Shown here: positions 1 through 8,997 of the stretch, piece after piece
Layout of the letters: every line of letters begins with the position of its first letter
Numbering within the stretch: position 1 is the stretch's first letter
NCBI GenBank assembly: GCA_910575725.1
Contig: CAJTFE010000002.1
Location: 62,001-126,000 of the forward strand
DNA length: 64,000 bases
Direction: 5' to 3'
Source: Clostridia bacterium
GTDB lineage: Bacteria; Bacillota; Clostridia; Lachnospirales; Lachnospiraceae
Notes under the pieces: model-generated
Told to the model about the DNA's origin: nothing
Databases searched by the model: none
What the model saw: only the letters and a program-made list of their open reading frames with translations
Made by a program: the position numbers and the translations under genes

Positions 1-393
1 TTCCACGCCGCCCTCAATGCAGTAACGGACGCCTGCGTCTGCATCCCGGGTTTTTGTAATCAGCTCCACCATAGCAATGGCTGCAATGCTGGAAAGAGCT
101 TCCCCCCGAAAGCCAAGGGAAGAAACTTCAAACAGATCCTCCACCCGCGTTATTTTACTGGTGGCATGACGCAGAAAGGCCGTAGGCACCTGCTCCTTTT
201 CAATACCGCTTCCGTTGTCCGTGACCCTTAAAAAGGAGATTCCTCCGTCCCGGATCTCCACGGCTACAGCGGTAGCGCCTGCGTCGATGGCATTCTCCAC
301 AAGCTCCTTTACCACGGAGGAAGGCCGCTCAATGACTTCTCCTGCTGCGATTTTATCGATGGTCTGCTGATCCAGCACTGCTATTTTTCCCAT
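1..393 (-). CDS. mutL: DNA mismatch repair protein MutL, N-terminal part (runs off window)
   Basis: The ATG at 393 opens a frame that runs uninterrupted to the window edge, giving the first 131 residues. GHKL ATPase motifs are visible in order: ELVENAIDAGA (metal and ATP binding), DNGSGI, HATSKI and GFRGEAL. MutL couples MutS mismatch recognition to strand incision and repair. The C-terminal dimerisation and endonuclease part lies outside the window. mutS lies upstream on the same strand, but a broken gene separates the two, which are normally adjacent. The product is firmly identified; completeness cannot be judged. Confidence 0.96.
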   Translation of the reverse strand, partial: MGKIAVLDQQTIDKIAAGEVIERPSSVVKELVENAIDAGATAVAVEIRDGGISFLRVTDNGSGIEKEQVPTAFLRHATSKITRVEDLFEVSSLGFRGEALSSIAAIAMVELITKTRDADAGVRYCIEGGVE

Positions 394-523
394 ATCTGTT
401 TTTGCTCCCTGACGTATTCTTATCTCTGGAATTTCTTATTCTTCTGAGCTCTTTTTGTTTTCTTAAGCAAGTTCGCTTCCTTCTTTCGAGACTGCAATAT
501 ATCTCTGATTCCGGCTGTTAGGC

Positions 524-1337
524 TTATCCGGAAACTTGGGTCTTATCATTTTGTACCGTTTCGGGCCCAACTTTTCCTATCGAGACGGTATCGAACGGAA
601 TGATGATTTGGAAAATATCTCCTTCGATAAATTGAGGGATTCCACCAGAATATAGTTTTGTATATTTATAAGTATTTCTCATACCAGAACCAAGCTCATC
701 CGCCAGGGAAATCTCACGAAATACTTTCGAGATAGGCGGATTTTTGGCATATGGCTCAAAGCTGGAAATACTTAACAGGCCGTGCCCATGGGAGCAATTG
801 GCATTCACAGTGAACATCCGGTTCTTTTCAATAACAAATTTTGCTATGTAACCGCTGGAATAAATCCTCCAATCCAAATCCCGTAACTTTGTTAACAAAA
901 TAACTGCTGCTTTTTTTGGCATACAATTGATAAACCATGTCAGTGCTGTCTGTAATGTCAATATCCGATTCGTTATTACGGTCGAATATTCTTCCATGGC
1001 GGCGGCATACCTGGCTGCCGGAAGGAACATGGATGTAAAGAATAATTTTTCCCTCAATCATATATTGTTCCGGATTCAAATAAAGGGGCGGATAAATTTT
1101 TTGAGCATTATTGATTGAAGTCACAAAGTCTTTTTTCATCCGCTCAACAGCATCTGCCGAAATTCCCTTGATAGTGCCGTCATCCCTGACTCCCAAGAAA
1201 ATATGGCCTCCATTCCTGTTTGAAAAAGAACAGACAGTATCATACACATCTTTGGTGATTTCATAAGTTGATTTTTTTAATTCAACCGTAACTCCTTCTC
1301 CTTGGTGAATCAATTCTAAAAGCTCTTTTTCCAGCAT
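524..1337 (-). pseudogene. broken AlbA_2 / RecG-like putative DNA-binding ATPase
   Basis: Two overlapping minus-strand frames carry the two ends of one family. The upstream frame (1337 to 828, 169 residues) begins MLEKELLELIHQGEG and shows the AlbA_2 (divergent AAA-4, Schlafen-like) domain with HIFLGVRDDGTIKG. The downstream frame (ending at 524) carries the C-terminal HATPase_c_4-like block with ADELGSGMRNTYKYTKLYSGG. Intact relatives are roughly 400 or more residues in one frame. Here the frames differ, the middle is shortened and the tail stops early, so a frameshift plus deletion is inferred. It sits between mutS and mutL and is more AT-rich than either, suggesting a late insertion that then decayed. 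These proteins are often annotated as transcriptional regulators or RecG-like. Confidence 0.8.
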
Positions 1338-1364
1338 GAATGAATCCCCTTATTTATCAGCTTC

Positions 1365-3971
1365 TTACCACCGATTCTTAATCTTATTCTGCAGCCGGTA
1401 CATGATGTTGAGTGCGTCCAGCGGCGTTATATTGCTCAGATCCATCTCCCGGAGCTCTTTGATGATATCGTCGTCCTTCACGGTATCAAAGAGAGATATC
1501 TGCTCCATCTCCATTTCCATTTCTACGGGAACCGCCTTGGGCTTTAGGGTAATATCCGCCTGCGCCAGTTCCTCCGCCAGCTCCTTAGCCCGGGCAATCA
1601 CCGGATCCGGCACGCCGGCCAGCTTCGCCACCTGGATGCCGTAGCTTTTGTCCGCTCCGCCCTTCACGATTTTCCGCAGGAACACAATATCGTCGCCCTT
1701 TTCCTTTACGGCAATGCAGTAATTGTTCACCCCGGCCAGGGAGCCCTCAAGCTCCGTCAGCTCGTGATAGTGGGTGGCAAACAAGGTCTTTGCTCCCAGG
1801 ATACGAGGATTGCTGATATACTCAATCACTGCCCAGGCAATGGCCAGCCCGTCAAAGGTACTGGTTCCCCGGCCAATCTCATCCAGGATCAAAAGGCTGC
1901 TGGCTGTGGCATTCCGCAGAATATTGGCGACCTCAGTCATTTCCACCATAAAGGTACTCTGGCCGGAGGCCAAATCATCCGAGGCTCCCACACGGGTAAA
2001 AATCCGATCTACAATGCCAATCTTCCCGCTTTGTGCCGGAATAAAGCTGCCGATCTGGGCCATCAGTACAATGAGGGCCGTCTGGCGCATATAAGTAGAT
2101 TTTCCGGCCATATTGGGCCCCGTGATAACGGAAATCCGCCTGCTGCCGTTGTCCAGGTATGTATCGTTGGGAATGAACATATCATGCTCAATCATTTTCT
2201 CCACCACCGGATGGCGGCCGCCCTTGATGTCAATGATGCCCTTGTCATTCATCTTCGGGCGCACAAAGCCGTTGCGCTCCGCCACAAAAGCAAGGGAGGC
2301 GAACACATCTATCTGGGCCACAGCCTTTGCCGTCCTCTGAATCCGAAGAACCTGGGAGGCGATTGCTTCCCGAAGCTCCACAAAAAGGCTGTATTCCAGG
2401 GCGGTCAGCTTTTCCTCCGCTCCCAGGATGGTATCCTCCAGCTCCTTAAGCTCCGGCGTAATATAACGCTCCGCATTGGTCAAGGTCTGCTTGCGCATAT
2501 AGTAATCGGGAACCATGTCCTTGTAGGAGTTGGTTACCTCCAGGTAATAACCGAATACCTTGTTGAATTTGATTTTCAGATTCTTGATGCCGGTCTTTTC
2601 CCGTTCGTCGGCCTCCACCTTAGCCAGCCAGCTCTTGCCCTCCGTCTTGGCCTTCCGGTAGCGGTCCACATCCTCATTGCAGCCGTCCCGGATAATGTCG
2701 CCGTCCCGGACGGAAATGGGCGGATCCTCCCGGATTGTCCGGGCTATCAGCGCCTGAAGATCCGACAGCTCATCCAGCTCTTCCCAGAGCGTCCGAAGAA
2801 GCGGAGACTGAAAATCCTCCATCAGTGTTTTAATATGAGGCAGCATTTCCAGGGAAGAGCAAAATGCCGTCAAATCTCTGGGATTTGCCGTCTGGTAGCT
2901 GATGCGGCCGATGAGGCGCTCCAGATCGTAGATGGGATTCAGATACTCCCGAAGCTCCTCTCTGGTAATCACATGGGCATTCAGCTCCGCAATGGCCTCA
3001 TGGCGGCTCTCAATCTCTCCCCGGTCAATCAGAGGCTGTTCCACCATAATACGCAGGGTTCTGGCTCCCATGGCCGTCTTGGTTTTGTCAAGAACCCACA
3101 GGAGGGAACCTCTCTTCTGCTTTTCCCTTAAGGTTTCCACCAGCTCCAGGTTTCTGCGGCTGGAGCTGTCGATAATCATGTATTTTCCGATGGTGTAGGG
3201 CTGCAGGCGCGTCATGTGGGACAGGGAATTCTTCTGGGTTTCGTAGAGATATTTGAGAAGGGTTCCAGCCGCAATGGTGCCGCAGCTTAAGTCCCTTAAG
3301 CCCAGCCCTGCAAGATCCGACACTCCAAAGTGTTCCAGAAGCGTGCGCCTGCACAGCTCGTCGTCAAAATACCAGGCCTCCAAGGGATACAAGGCGATGT
3401 TCAGACGGAACTTAAGGTCGTCCAAGTCTGCGCCGCTCATGGTAAACGCCTCGTTGCACACAATTTCCGAAGGGGTGAATTTGTTGATCTCGTCTAAAAG
3501 CTTCCGCTCGGAATCCACCTCAGTGACAAAATAGTCCCCGGTGGTGATATCTGCTGTGGAGATACCATAGCGGTCGGAAAGGTAGACGATGCACATAAGG
3601 TAATTGTTTTTCGTCTCGTCCGCTGTATTCAGGTTGGTGCCTGGGGTTACGATCCGCACCACATCCCGGGCTACCAGGCCCTTGGCTGTCTTTGGATCCT
3701 CCACCTGCTCACAGATGGCTACCTTATAGCCCTTGGATACCAGACGGTTCAGATATCCCTCCACAGCATGATAAGGAACGCCGCACATAGGTGCGCGTTC
3801 CTCAAGGCCGCAGCTCTTTCCGGTGAGGGTCAGTTCCAACTCCTTCGACACGGTGAGCGCATCGTCAAAAAACATTTCGTAAAAATCGCCCAGGCGATAA
3901 AATAAGATACAGTCCTTGTACTGCTCCTTTGTCTTTAGGTACTGCTGCATCATGGGTGTCATTTCCGCCAT
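1365..3971 (-). CDS. mutS: DNA mismatch repair protein MutS
   Basis: 868 residues, normal for bacterial MutS1. The N-terminus has the mismatch-reading motif in FYRLGDFYEMFFDDA (Phe-X-Glu type). The C-terminal ATPase has the Walker A GPNMAGKSTYMRQ, the Walker B LLILDEIGRGTSTFDG and the helix-turn-helix linked FATHYHEL motif. It recognises mispairs as a dimer and recruits MutL. The start at 3971 is preceded by GGAGAAAATTC. Its leader, 3984-4011, contains GGAACTG and CTGGAATAGGAG, the same sequence that ends the palindromic repeats at 9911 and 21501. It is the first gene of the interrupted mutS-mutL unit. Confidence 0.98.
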   Translation of the reverse strand: MAEMTPMMQQYLKTKEQYKDCILFYRLGDFYEMFFDDALTVSKELELTLTGKSCGLEERAPMCGVPYHAVEGYLNRLVSKGYKVAICEQVEDPKTAKGLVARDVVRIVTPGTNLNTADETKNNYLMCIVYLSDRYGISTADITTGDYFVTEVDSERKLLDEINKFTPSEIVCNEAFTMSGADLDDLKFRLNIALYPLEAWYFDDELCRRTLLEHFGVSDLAGLGLRDLSCGTIAAGTLLKYLYETQKNSLSHMTRLQPYTIGKYMIIDSSSRRNLELVETLREKQKRGSLLWVLDKTKTAMGARTLRIMVEQPLIDRGEIESRHEAIAELNAHVITREELREYLNPIYDLERLIGRISYQTANPRDLTAFCSSLEMLPHIKTLMEDFQSPLLRTLWEELDELSDLQALIARTIREDPPISVRDGDIIRDGCNEDVDRYRKAKTEGKSWLAKVEADEREKTGIKNLKIKFNKVFGYYLEVTNSYKDMVPDYYMRKQTLTNAERYITPELKELEDTILGAEEKLTALEYSLFVELREAIASQVLRIQRTAKAVAQIDVFASLAFVAERNGFVRPKMNDKGIIDIKGGRHPVVEKMIEHDMFIPNDTYLDNGSRRISVITGPNMAGKSTYMRQTALIVLMAQIGSFIPAQSGKIGIVDRIFTRVGASDDLASGQSTFMVEMTEVANILRNATASSLLILDEIGRGTSTFDGLAIAWAVIEYISNPRILGAKTLFATHYHELTELEGSLAGVNNYCIAVKEKGDDIVFLRKIVKGGADKSYGIQVAKLAGVPDPVIARAKELAEELAQADITLKPKAVPVEMEMEMEQISLFDTVKDDDIIKELREMDLSNITPLDALNIMYRLQNKIKNRW

Positions 3972-4017
3972 GAATTTTCTCCTATTCCAGTTTTATTTCA
4001 GTTCCGTATCCTCGGCA

Positions 4018-4248
4018 CTACTCTAAGTTGTTTTCATATGCCGAGGTATCTATGATGAGCCGTTTGCACTTGGGGCAGCAGTCGCTCTCTATATAGTTGC
4101 CAGATACCATTGGCAGTTTCACACGAAAGGCATACTGTTCATTCTTGCCCGGAAATATGCTCACCTTATGCTTTTTGGTACTCCAAAGAGCTGTGCCGCA
4201 CTGTAGATACCCCTTTATCATCTCTGCCTTGCAAAACGGGCACTCCAT
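4018..4248 (-). CDS. small zinc-ribbon-like protein (DUF6487 type)
   Basis: 76 residues, with Cys pairs at both ends: CPFC near residue 3 and CCPKC near residue 58, the spacing of a four-cysteine zinc site. The middle is a beta-rich segment. The start is supported by GGAGGGTAAGCA immediately before the ATG. It resembles the small Firmicutes proteins grouped as DUF6487, whose function is unknown. It lies between pyk and mutS on the same strand, with short gaps on both sides, so it may be co-transcribed with pyk. No function is proposed. Confidence 0.75.
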   Translation of the reverse strand: MECPFCKAEMIKGYLQCGTALWSTKKHKVSIFPGKNEQYAFRVKLPMVSGNYIESDCCPKCKRLIIDTSAYENNLE

Positions 4249-4289
4249 TGCTTACCCTCCATAATTCTCCTGAAATATCGATTATCTTT

Positions 4290-6038
4290 TTACCGGTTGC
4301 TTGACACGGCGCCTGTCTCTGCGTCCACGGAAACCACGGCTCCGCTTTTTAGGATATCTACCGCATTTTCCGCCCCCACAATCACCGGAATATCCAGCGT
4401 CAATCCCACAATAGCCCCGTGGGAATTGCCGCCCTCTTTTTCGGTTACAAGAGCCAGGGCCGTCTTAAGCTCCGGCATCATCTCATTGGTGGTCTCCGGC
4501 ACCACGATAATATCTCCGGCATGGTAATTTTTCTTCAATTCTTCCGCATCTCTTGCCACACACAAGGGGCCGCATGCTTTTTTCCGGGTAATTCCCTGTC
4601 CGGTAACAAGAATCCGGCCTGCCACCTGCACCTTAATCAGATTGGTGGTTCCGGTAATGCCAAGAGGAACGCCTGCCGTCAATACGGTCAAGTCGCCTCT
4701 TGATACCAGTCCGGCATGCTCGGCAGCCTCCACCGCCCGGTTAAACAATGTCTCCGCATTGTCCTCACGCTCCAAAAGCAGAGGCTCCACGCCCCAGTAG
4801 AGGTTGAGCTGGCGGCACACATAATCATCCATACAACAGCCGATGATCGTGCAGCTTGGACGGTAACGGGAAATCATACCCACCGTTCTGCCTGATTTTG
4901 ACACGGTAATAATGGCCGCCGCCTTCAGATCCGCCGCCGTGGTACAGGTGGCGTGTGACACGGCGTTGGTGATATCAGGCTTATCCATAATGCTCCGACG
5001 TTTGAAGCGGTAATCATAATCAATGTCTTCCTCGGTTCGAACGGCGATCCGATCCATCGTCTTAACCGCCTCCACCGGATACTGGCCGGAGGCCGTCTCG
5101 CCAGAAAGCATAATTGCCCCTGTCCCCTGGTAAATGGCGTTGGACACGTCGCTGGTCTCCGCCCGTGTAGGCCGCGGATTCTTCATCATAGAATCCAGCA
5201 TCTGGGTGGCCGTAATCACCGGTTTTCCAATCTCCAGACTCTTTAAAATCAGCTTTTTCTGGATGACCGGCACCTCTTCCAAGGGAATTTCCACACCCAT
5301 ATCGCCTCTGGCAATCATAATTCCGTCGGATATGCGCAAAATCTCGTCAATGTTTTCCACGCCCTGGAGGTTTTCAATCTTGGCTATGATCTTGATGTGA
5401 TCGCAGCTCTTCTCATCCAGGATTTTCCGAATTTCCAGAATATCCTCTCCGCTTCTGGTAAAGGAAGCCGCGATAAAGTCAAAGCCCTCCTCAATTCCGA
5501 ATATAATATCGTCATAGTCTTTTTCACTGATAAAGGGCATATTCAGATTGACGCCGGGTACGTTGATTCCCTTTTTATTGGAAATGAAACCGCCGTTCAT
5601 TACGGTACAGTAAATGTCTTTTTCCGTCACCTGATTGACTTCAAGCTCTATCAGGCCGTCGTCAATGAGAATCGCATCTCCTTCCTTCACGTCCTTTACC
5701 AGATCCCGGTAGGTAATGGACACAATGCCCTCATTTCCCAGAACCTCTTCGGTGGTCAGCACAAAGCTCTGCCCCTTTTTCAGCTCTATCTTTCCGCCCT
5801 CCACGTCACGGGTGCGGATCTCCGGCCCCTTGGTGTCTAAGAGCAGCGCAACGGGAAGCTTTAACTCCTCCCGTACCTTTTTTACCAGTTCAATTTTCCC
5901 TTTCTGCTCCTCGTATGTTCCGTGGGAAAAGTTCAGTCTTGCCACATTCATTCCGGCCAGCATCAGCTCCCGAATCATCTGCTCCGACTCGGAGGCCGGG
6001 CCTAAGGTACAGATAATTTTTGTCTTTCTTCTTCTCAT
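4290..6038 (-). CDS. pyk: pyruvate kinase with C-terminal PEP-utiliser-like domain
   Basis: 582 residues; makes pyruvate and ATP from phosphoenolpyruvate and ADP. The N-terminus MRRRKTKIICTLGPASES, the catalytic loop KIENLQGVENIDEI, the metal and substrate segment IMIARGDMGVEIP and TATQMLDSM are all present. About 100 residues after the normal end form an extra domain with GGNSHGAIVGLTLDIPVIVG, the PEP-utilising-type extension common in Bacilli and Clostridia. A consensus-like promoter lies 64 bp upstream, inside the end of the neighbouring RNA ligase gene, so pyk is probably transcribed independently of the 6.1-8.7 kb operon. Confidence 0.98.
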   Translation of the reverse strand: MRRRKTKIICTLGPASESEQMIRELMLAGMNVARLNFSHGTYEEQKGKIELVKKVREELKLPVALLLDTKGPEIRTRDVEGGKIELKKGQSFVLTTEEVLGNEGIVSITYRDLVKDVKEGDAILIDDGLIELEVNQVTEKDIYCTVMNGGFISNKKGINVPGVNLNMPFISEKDYDDIIFGIEEGFDFIAASFTRSGEDILEIRKILDEKSCDHIKIIAKIENLQGVENIDEILRISDGIMIARGDMGVEIPLEEVPVIQKKLILKSLEIGKPVITATQMLDSMMKNPRPTRAETSDVSNAIYQGTGAIMLSGETASGQYPVEAVKTMDRIAVRTEEDIDYDYRFKRRSIMDKPDITNAVSHATCTTAADLKAAAIITVSKSGRTVGMISRYRPSCTIIGCCMDDYVCRQLNLYWGVEPLLLEREDNAETLFNRAVEAAEHAGLVSRGDLTVLTAGVPLGITGTTNLIKVQVAGRILVTGQGITRKKACGPLCVARDAEELKKNYHAGDIIVVPETTNEMMPELKTALALVTEKEGGNSHGAIVGLTLDIPVIVGAENAVDILKSGAVVSVDAETGAVSSNR

Positions 6039-6101
6039 ATTCCTCCTTGACGCTCATTTGCGTCCTGCTTTTATCTCTTTTCTGGCTTTTGTCACCTGCT
6101 T

Positions 6102-6131
6102 ATTATACTTCGTGAAAGGAAGCAGCGTCAA
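6102..6131 (-). promoter_or_regulatory. predicted sigma-A promoter of pyk
   Basis: Read on the minus strand: -35 TTGACG at 6131-6126, an 18-bp spacer, -10 TATAAT at 6107-6102, pointing at pyk (start 6038). It overlaps the stop codon and last codons of the RNA ligase gene. Spacer and hexamers are close to consensus; activity is inferred. Confidence 0.7.
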
Positions 6132-6816
6132 GGCTGGTTTTTGGGAAATAAGGATAACAGATTCTATTATGCCTTACTTGTTTTTTTGACCAATGTTCCT
6201 CTATTCTCTGCTGAAAATCCTCCCGTACAAGCTTTGCTCTGTATTTTAAGAACTCTCCTTCATCCTGCCTTAAATAAATACCCTCACAGTAACTGCTGCT
6301 ATACTGTGATTTTCCAAAAAAACCTTTTAACTGTTCTATTTTAAATACGCCCTGCCCAAGCGCAGGCACAAAACAAATGCCTATCTGCTTCATAATCTGA
6401 TTTCTGTTTTTAACAGACAAAAATCTATAACTCTTTTTATCAAAAACATCAAAACCAACAAACCAATCCGGTAAAGAATCATAATATATGGAGTGTGTAA
6501 CATAGCACCATTCTCCGAAAAGTATATATCTGTCTGCCAGATATTCAAACATAGCTTCCTCATATTTTTCAACCCATTTTTCCAATATGGCCCATTGTCC
6601 CTCCAGTGGGGGATACAAAATGGATCCTCTGTTTTGAAATAGAAGCTTTCCATCCCCGCCAAATGAAATACCCAGGTTCGCACCATCTATTTTTTCTTCA
6701 ACATACACTTCCTGGCTTAATAGCTGTTCCACTTTTTTTCCGGAAAGAATTTTATCTTTCCTCACTTTGTCTTTCTTTGATTCTATATAAGGAGTAGATG
6801 GAAATTTAAAAAACAT
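6103..6816 (-). CDS. RNA ligase family protein (Rnl2-like nucleotidyltransferase)
   Basis: 237 residues. The covalent nucleotidyltransferase motifs are in order: motif I EKIDGAN (nucleophile Lys42), a QNRG motif, motif III ILFGEWC, motif IV CEGIYLR and motif V with YRAKLVR. Such enzymes adenylate themselves with ATP and seal 3'-OH to 5'-phosphate RNA ends. The ATG at 6816 directly abuts the stop of the PIN-like gene, so the two are translationally coupled. The last residues, after the EHWSKK segment, are encoded by DNA that also holds the pyk promoter and look atypical, suggesting the original C-terminus was replaced where the segment joined the host chromosome. An RNA repair role beside a predicted RNase is inferred from context. 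Confidence 0.85.
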   Translation of the reverse strand: MFFKFPSTPYIESKKDKVRKDKILSGKKVEQLLSQEVYVEEKIDGANLGISFGGDGKLLFQNRGSILYPPLEGQWAILEKWVEKYEEAMFEYLADRYILFGEWCYVTHSIYYDSLPDWFVGFDVFDKKSYRFLSVKNRNQIMKQIGICFVPALGQGVFKIEQLKGFFGKSQYSSSYCEGIYLRQDEGEFLKYRAKLVREDFQQRIEEHWSKKQVRHNRICYPYFPKTSLDAASFHEV

Positions 6817-7338
6817 TTAACGCCTCTTATTCCTAATCTTTTTATTATATTTACTATTCGCATAATTCATATCCAAAAATCTGATATGTATTCCATATTT
6901 TTTGAATTTCTCTGCAAATCCGAGCCATTTACCATCCGCAGCCTGTATAAGCGGCGGTTTTTCATTGTGGCTTAAAGCTAACGCTATAAATTTACGATCG
7001 GCATGATCAAATTCCTCCAACTCCTTATCTTTTGGAAATGCTGTATATTCACCGCCCGTTCTTTCTAATTTGACCATATCATTTATTACATCCATTTGAT
7101 TTACATATGTGTACAACCATCTAAAAAATTGTTTACCTATATCAGTTTTTTTAACTCTTTTTCTATATTCGCCCAGTATCTCCCAATCCATATCCAGAAC
7201 CAGCTTAGACGACGGATTATTTATTAGGTCATGAATAAATTCAATGCATGCGCCTGCCATCTCTAATTCCTCTGCCTTACATTCCGACAGAGGCTCAGAA
7301 GCCTTAACAGGTACATTGGTATCCATGATACATTTCAT
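6817..7338 (-). CDS. PIN-like domain protein, putative ribonuclease
   Basis: 173 residues. It starts MKCIMDTNVPV, with the Asp expected at the end of PIN strand 1; an acidic cluster with DMDWEILGEY lies mid-protein and the later acidic motif EFDHADRKFIALAL precedes a final strand region. This pattern fits VapC-like PIN nucleases, which use three or four acidic residues to hold metal ions, although overall similarity is weak and the call is structural inference. It overlaps the ATPase gene by four bases (ATGA) and abuts the RNA ligase gene, so all three should be made together. Base composition is clearly AT-rich compared with pyk and mutS. Confidence 0.6.
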   Translation of the reverse strand: MKCIMDTNVPVKASEPLSECKAEELEMAGACIEFIHDLINNPSSKLVLDMDWEILGEYRKRVKKTDIGKQFFRWLYTYVNQMDVINDMVKLERTGGEYTAFPKDKELEEFDHADRKFIALALSHNEKPPLIQAADGKWLGFAEKFKKYGIHIRFLDMNYANSKYNKKIRNKRR

Positions 7339-8732
7339 CCTTGTAACCTATCCCTTTCCTCCATTTTCCTTGCAATGGTGTGTTGTGCCTGCTGATAGAT
7401 ATCTTCTTCCATATCTCCAAAGAAATCTTCCGGCCAGTTTTCTATATTTCCATATTCATCTACACGAAGCTGCTCAAGTGTAGACGGATCCGTATTATTA
7501 TTTGCAAAATACGCCTTAACCTGTTCTTTGGTAAGCTTTTTTTCTGCCATTCTTCTTTGCAGCCTCCTTAGCAAATGTTCTGAATGGGTCTCTAATATCA
7601 CTTGAATATTTCTTTTTTCCCCGTTCTCGGACATCCCGATTGCATCAATTATGACATCTGCCAATCTTGCTTGTGCTGCAGGATGCAAATGGATTTCCGG
7701 CTGTTCTATAAATATAATGGAATTTTTAGGTGCGTAAAAAAGCTCAACAATAACCGGAAGTACCTGTGAAATGCCAAAACCCACATCCGGAATGTTTACA
7801 TAGCTGTCAGAGCCTTGAACCTGAACTTTCACATCATATTCCTGGCGGCTCCCAATTTTTTCTATAATAAAATCTGATATGAGTCCCATACTTTTCAACT
7901 CTTTTGCAACAATATTTAAAAACGGCTTTTTCTGACAATATTTGAAATTCAGCATCCGCCCATCATTTTTTGATGATAAAATAGCTGCAATTGCATTGCT
8001 GCCGTCATCTCCAACACTTTCCGGACTAACTCCGCTCCAGGTATAGATTCTTTGTGCCTTTCTTCTCATCGGGCCCAGATAATAAAGCTTAGAAAACAAA
8101 TTTTCATGATGCAGATTTAAATCCTGTAAAAAGGCTGCATTTTGATAATATGCCGTAGCTGCATCTGGAAATCCATAAAATCTTACTGGTTCCGGCAATG
8201 GCCAGGAGCGTCCTCGTTTCTTTTTTAATTCATACCCCGTGCTTTCTAGTTCATATTCATGAACCCTTTCTTTTCCAGAATTTATCATTGCATAATCGGC
8301 GATGATTTTTTCATTATCAAATAAGCGATAGCAAATCCTGTCAGCCTGCAGCAGCTGTGTTTCTTTACTCTCCACATTGACTACACCTGCAAAACAGATT
8401 TTGTTGTATAAAATCTGTTTCTTCATCTCTTCATCAAGAGAAAATTTCCCTGGCAAATCCCATGTATAAGCAAACCGTATACTGCTTTCCAAATCATGTT
8501 TGTGGAAAATATCATACGGGGTTCCCAAGCTCACTGAGCTTTTTTCTCCATCCAGGTATAAAACTGTTTTTCGATCCGGCTGTTGTATCGTTTGTTTTAA
8601 CATTACTAAAAATTGCCCTATGCTGGATTTACCGGAACTATTGCTGCCAAAAAAGACTGTAATCTGCGCCAATTCAATGGATTTGGTATCTTTCCAGCCT
8701 TTAAATCCTGCAATTCGTAATTCTTTTAACAT
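7335..8732 (-). CDS. AAA/OLD-like ATPase with C-terminal DUF3696
   Basis: 465 residues from the ATG at 8732, chosen because GAGAGGAG precedes it; an ATG nine codons earlier lacks such a site. The N-terminus LKELRIAGFKGWKDTKSIEL and Walker A GSNSSGKSS are of the RecF/SMC-like AAA_21 type. The Walker B and signature region reads IIFIEQPEIHLHPAAQ, followed by the sensor LETHSEHLL. The C-terminus with NIENWPEDFFGDMEEDI matches the DUF3696 pattern. ATPases of this class are common sensor or motor subunits in anti-phage systems, paired with a nuclease. Here the paired genes encode a PIN-like protein and an RNA ligase. Confidence 0.85.
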   Translation of the reverse strand: MLKELRIAGFKGWKDTKSIELAQITVFFGSNSSGKSSIGQFLVMLKQTIQQPDRKTVLYLDGEKSSVSLGTPYDIFHKHDLESSIRFAYTWDLPGKFSLDEEMKKQILYNKICFAGVVNVESKETQLLQADRICYRLFDNEKIIADYAMINSGKERVHEYELESTGYELKKKRGRSWPLPEPVRFYGFPDAATAYYQNAAFLQDLNLHHENLFSKLYYLGPMRRKAQRIYTWSGVSPESVGDDGSNAIAAILSSKNDGRMLNFKYCQKKPFLNIVAKELKSMGLISDFIIEKIGSRQEYDVKVQVQGSDSYVNIPDVGFGISQVLPVIVELFYAPKNSIIFIEQPEIHLHPAAQARLADVIIDAIGMSENGEKRNIQVILETHSEHLLRRLQRRMAEKKLTKEQVKAYFANNNTDPSTLEQLRVDEYGNIENWPEDFFGDMEEDIYQQAQHTIARKMEERDRLQG

Positions 8733-8925
8733 TCCTACAGTTCTCCTCTCAAACACCAAGATGGCTTTTTAAAATACAATACTTGCCTTTTACCTATAAA
8801 AATCCAATAAAGTTCTCTCACCTTTGACCTTCCGGACATGCACTTCGTAAACAATGTAACACAATTTACGAAAAATGGCAAATTATCAACCCTCTAAGCA
8901 TACAATCAATTTCCAGTCATATCAT

Positions 8926-8961
8926 GCAAAAAAGCAGCAAATCTTTTTGATCTACTGCTTT
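8926..8961 (-). terminator. rho-independent terminator of the PHP gene
   Basis: On the minus strand AAAGCAGTAGATC pairs with GATTTGCTGCTTT and is followed by a T-run (8926-8931). It lies 37 bp after the PHP gene stop and separates that gene from the ATPase operon. Confidence 0.65.
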
Positions 8962-8997
8962 TATAGCCTTTCTACCTGCACAAACCAATCCGCCTGC

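Noticed and set aside
1764-3131. 455-codon open frame on the plus strand inside mutS
   Set aside because: It is antisense to a fully conserved mutS and has low-complexity, His/Gln-rich composition typical of a reversed frame.
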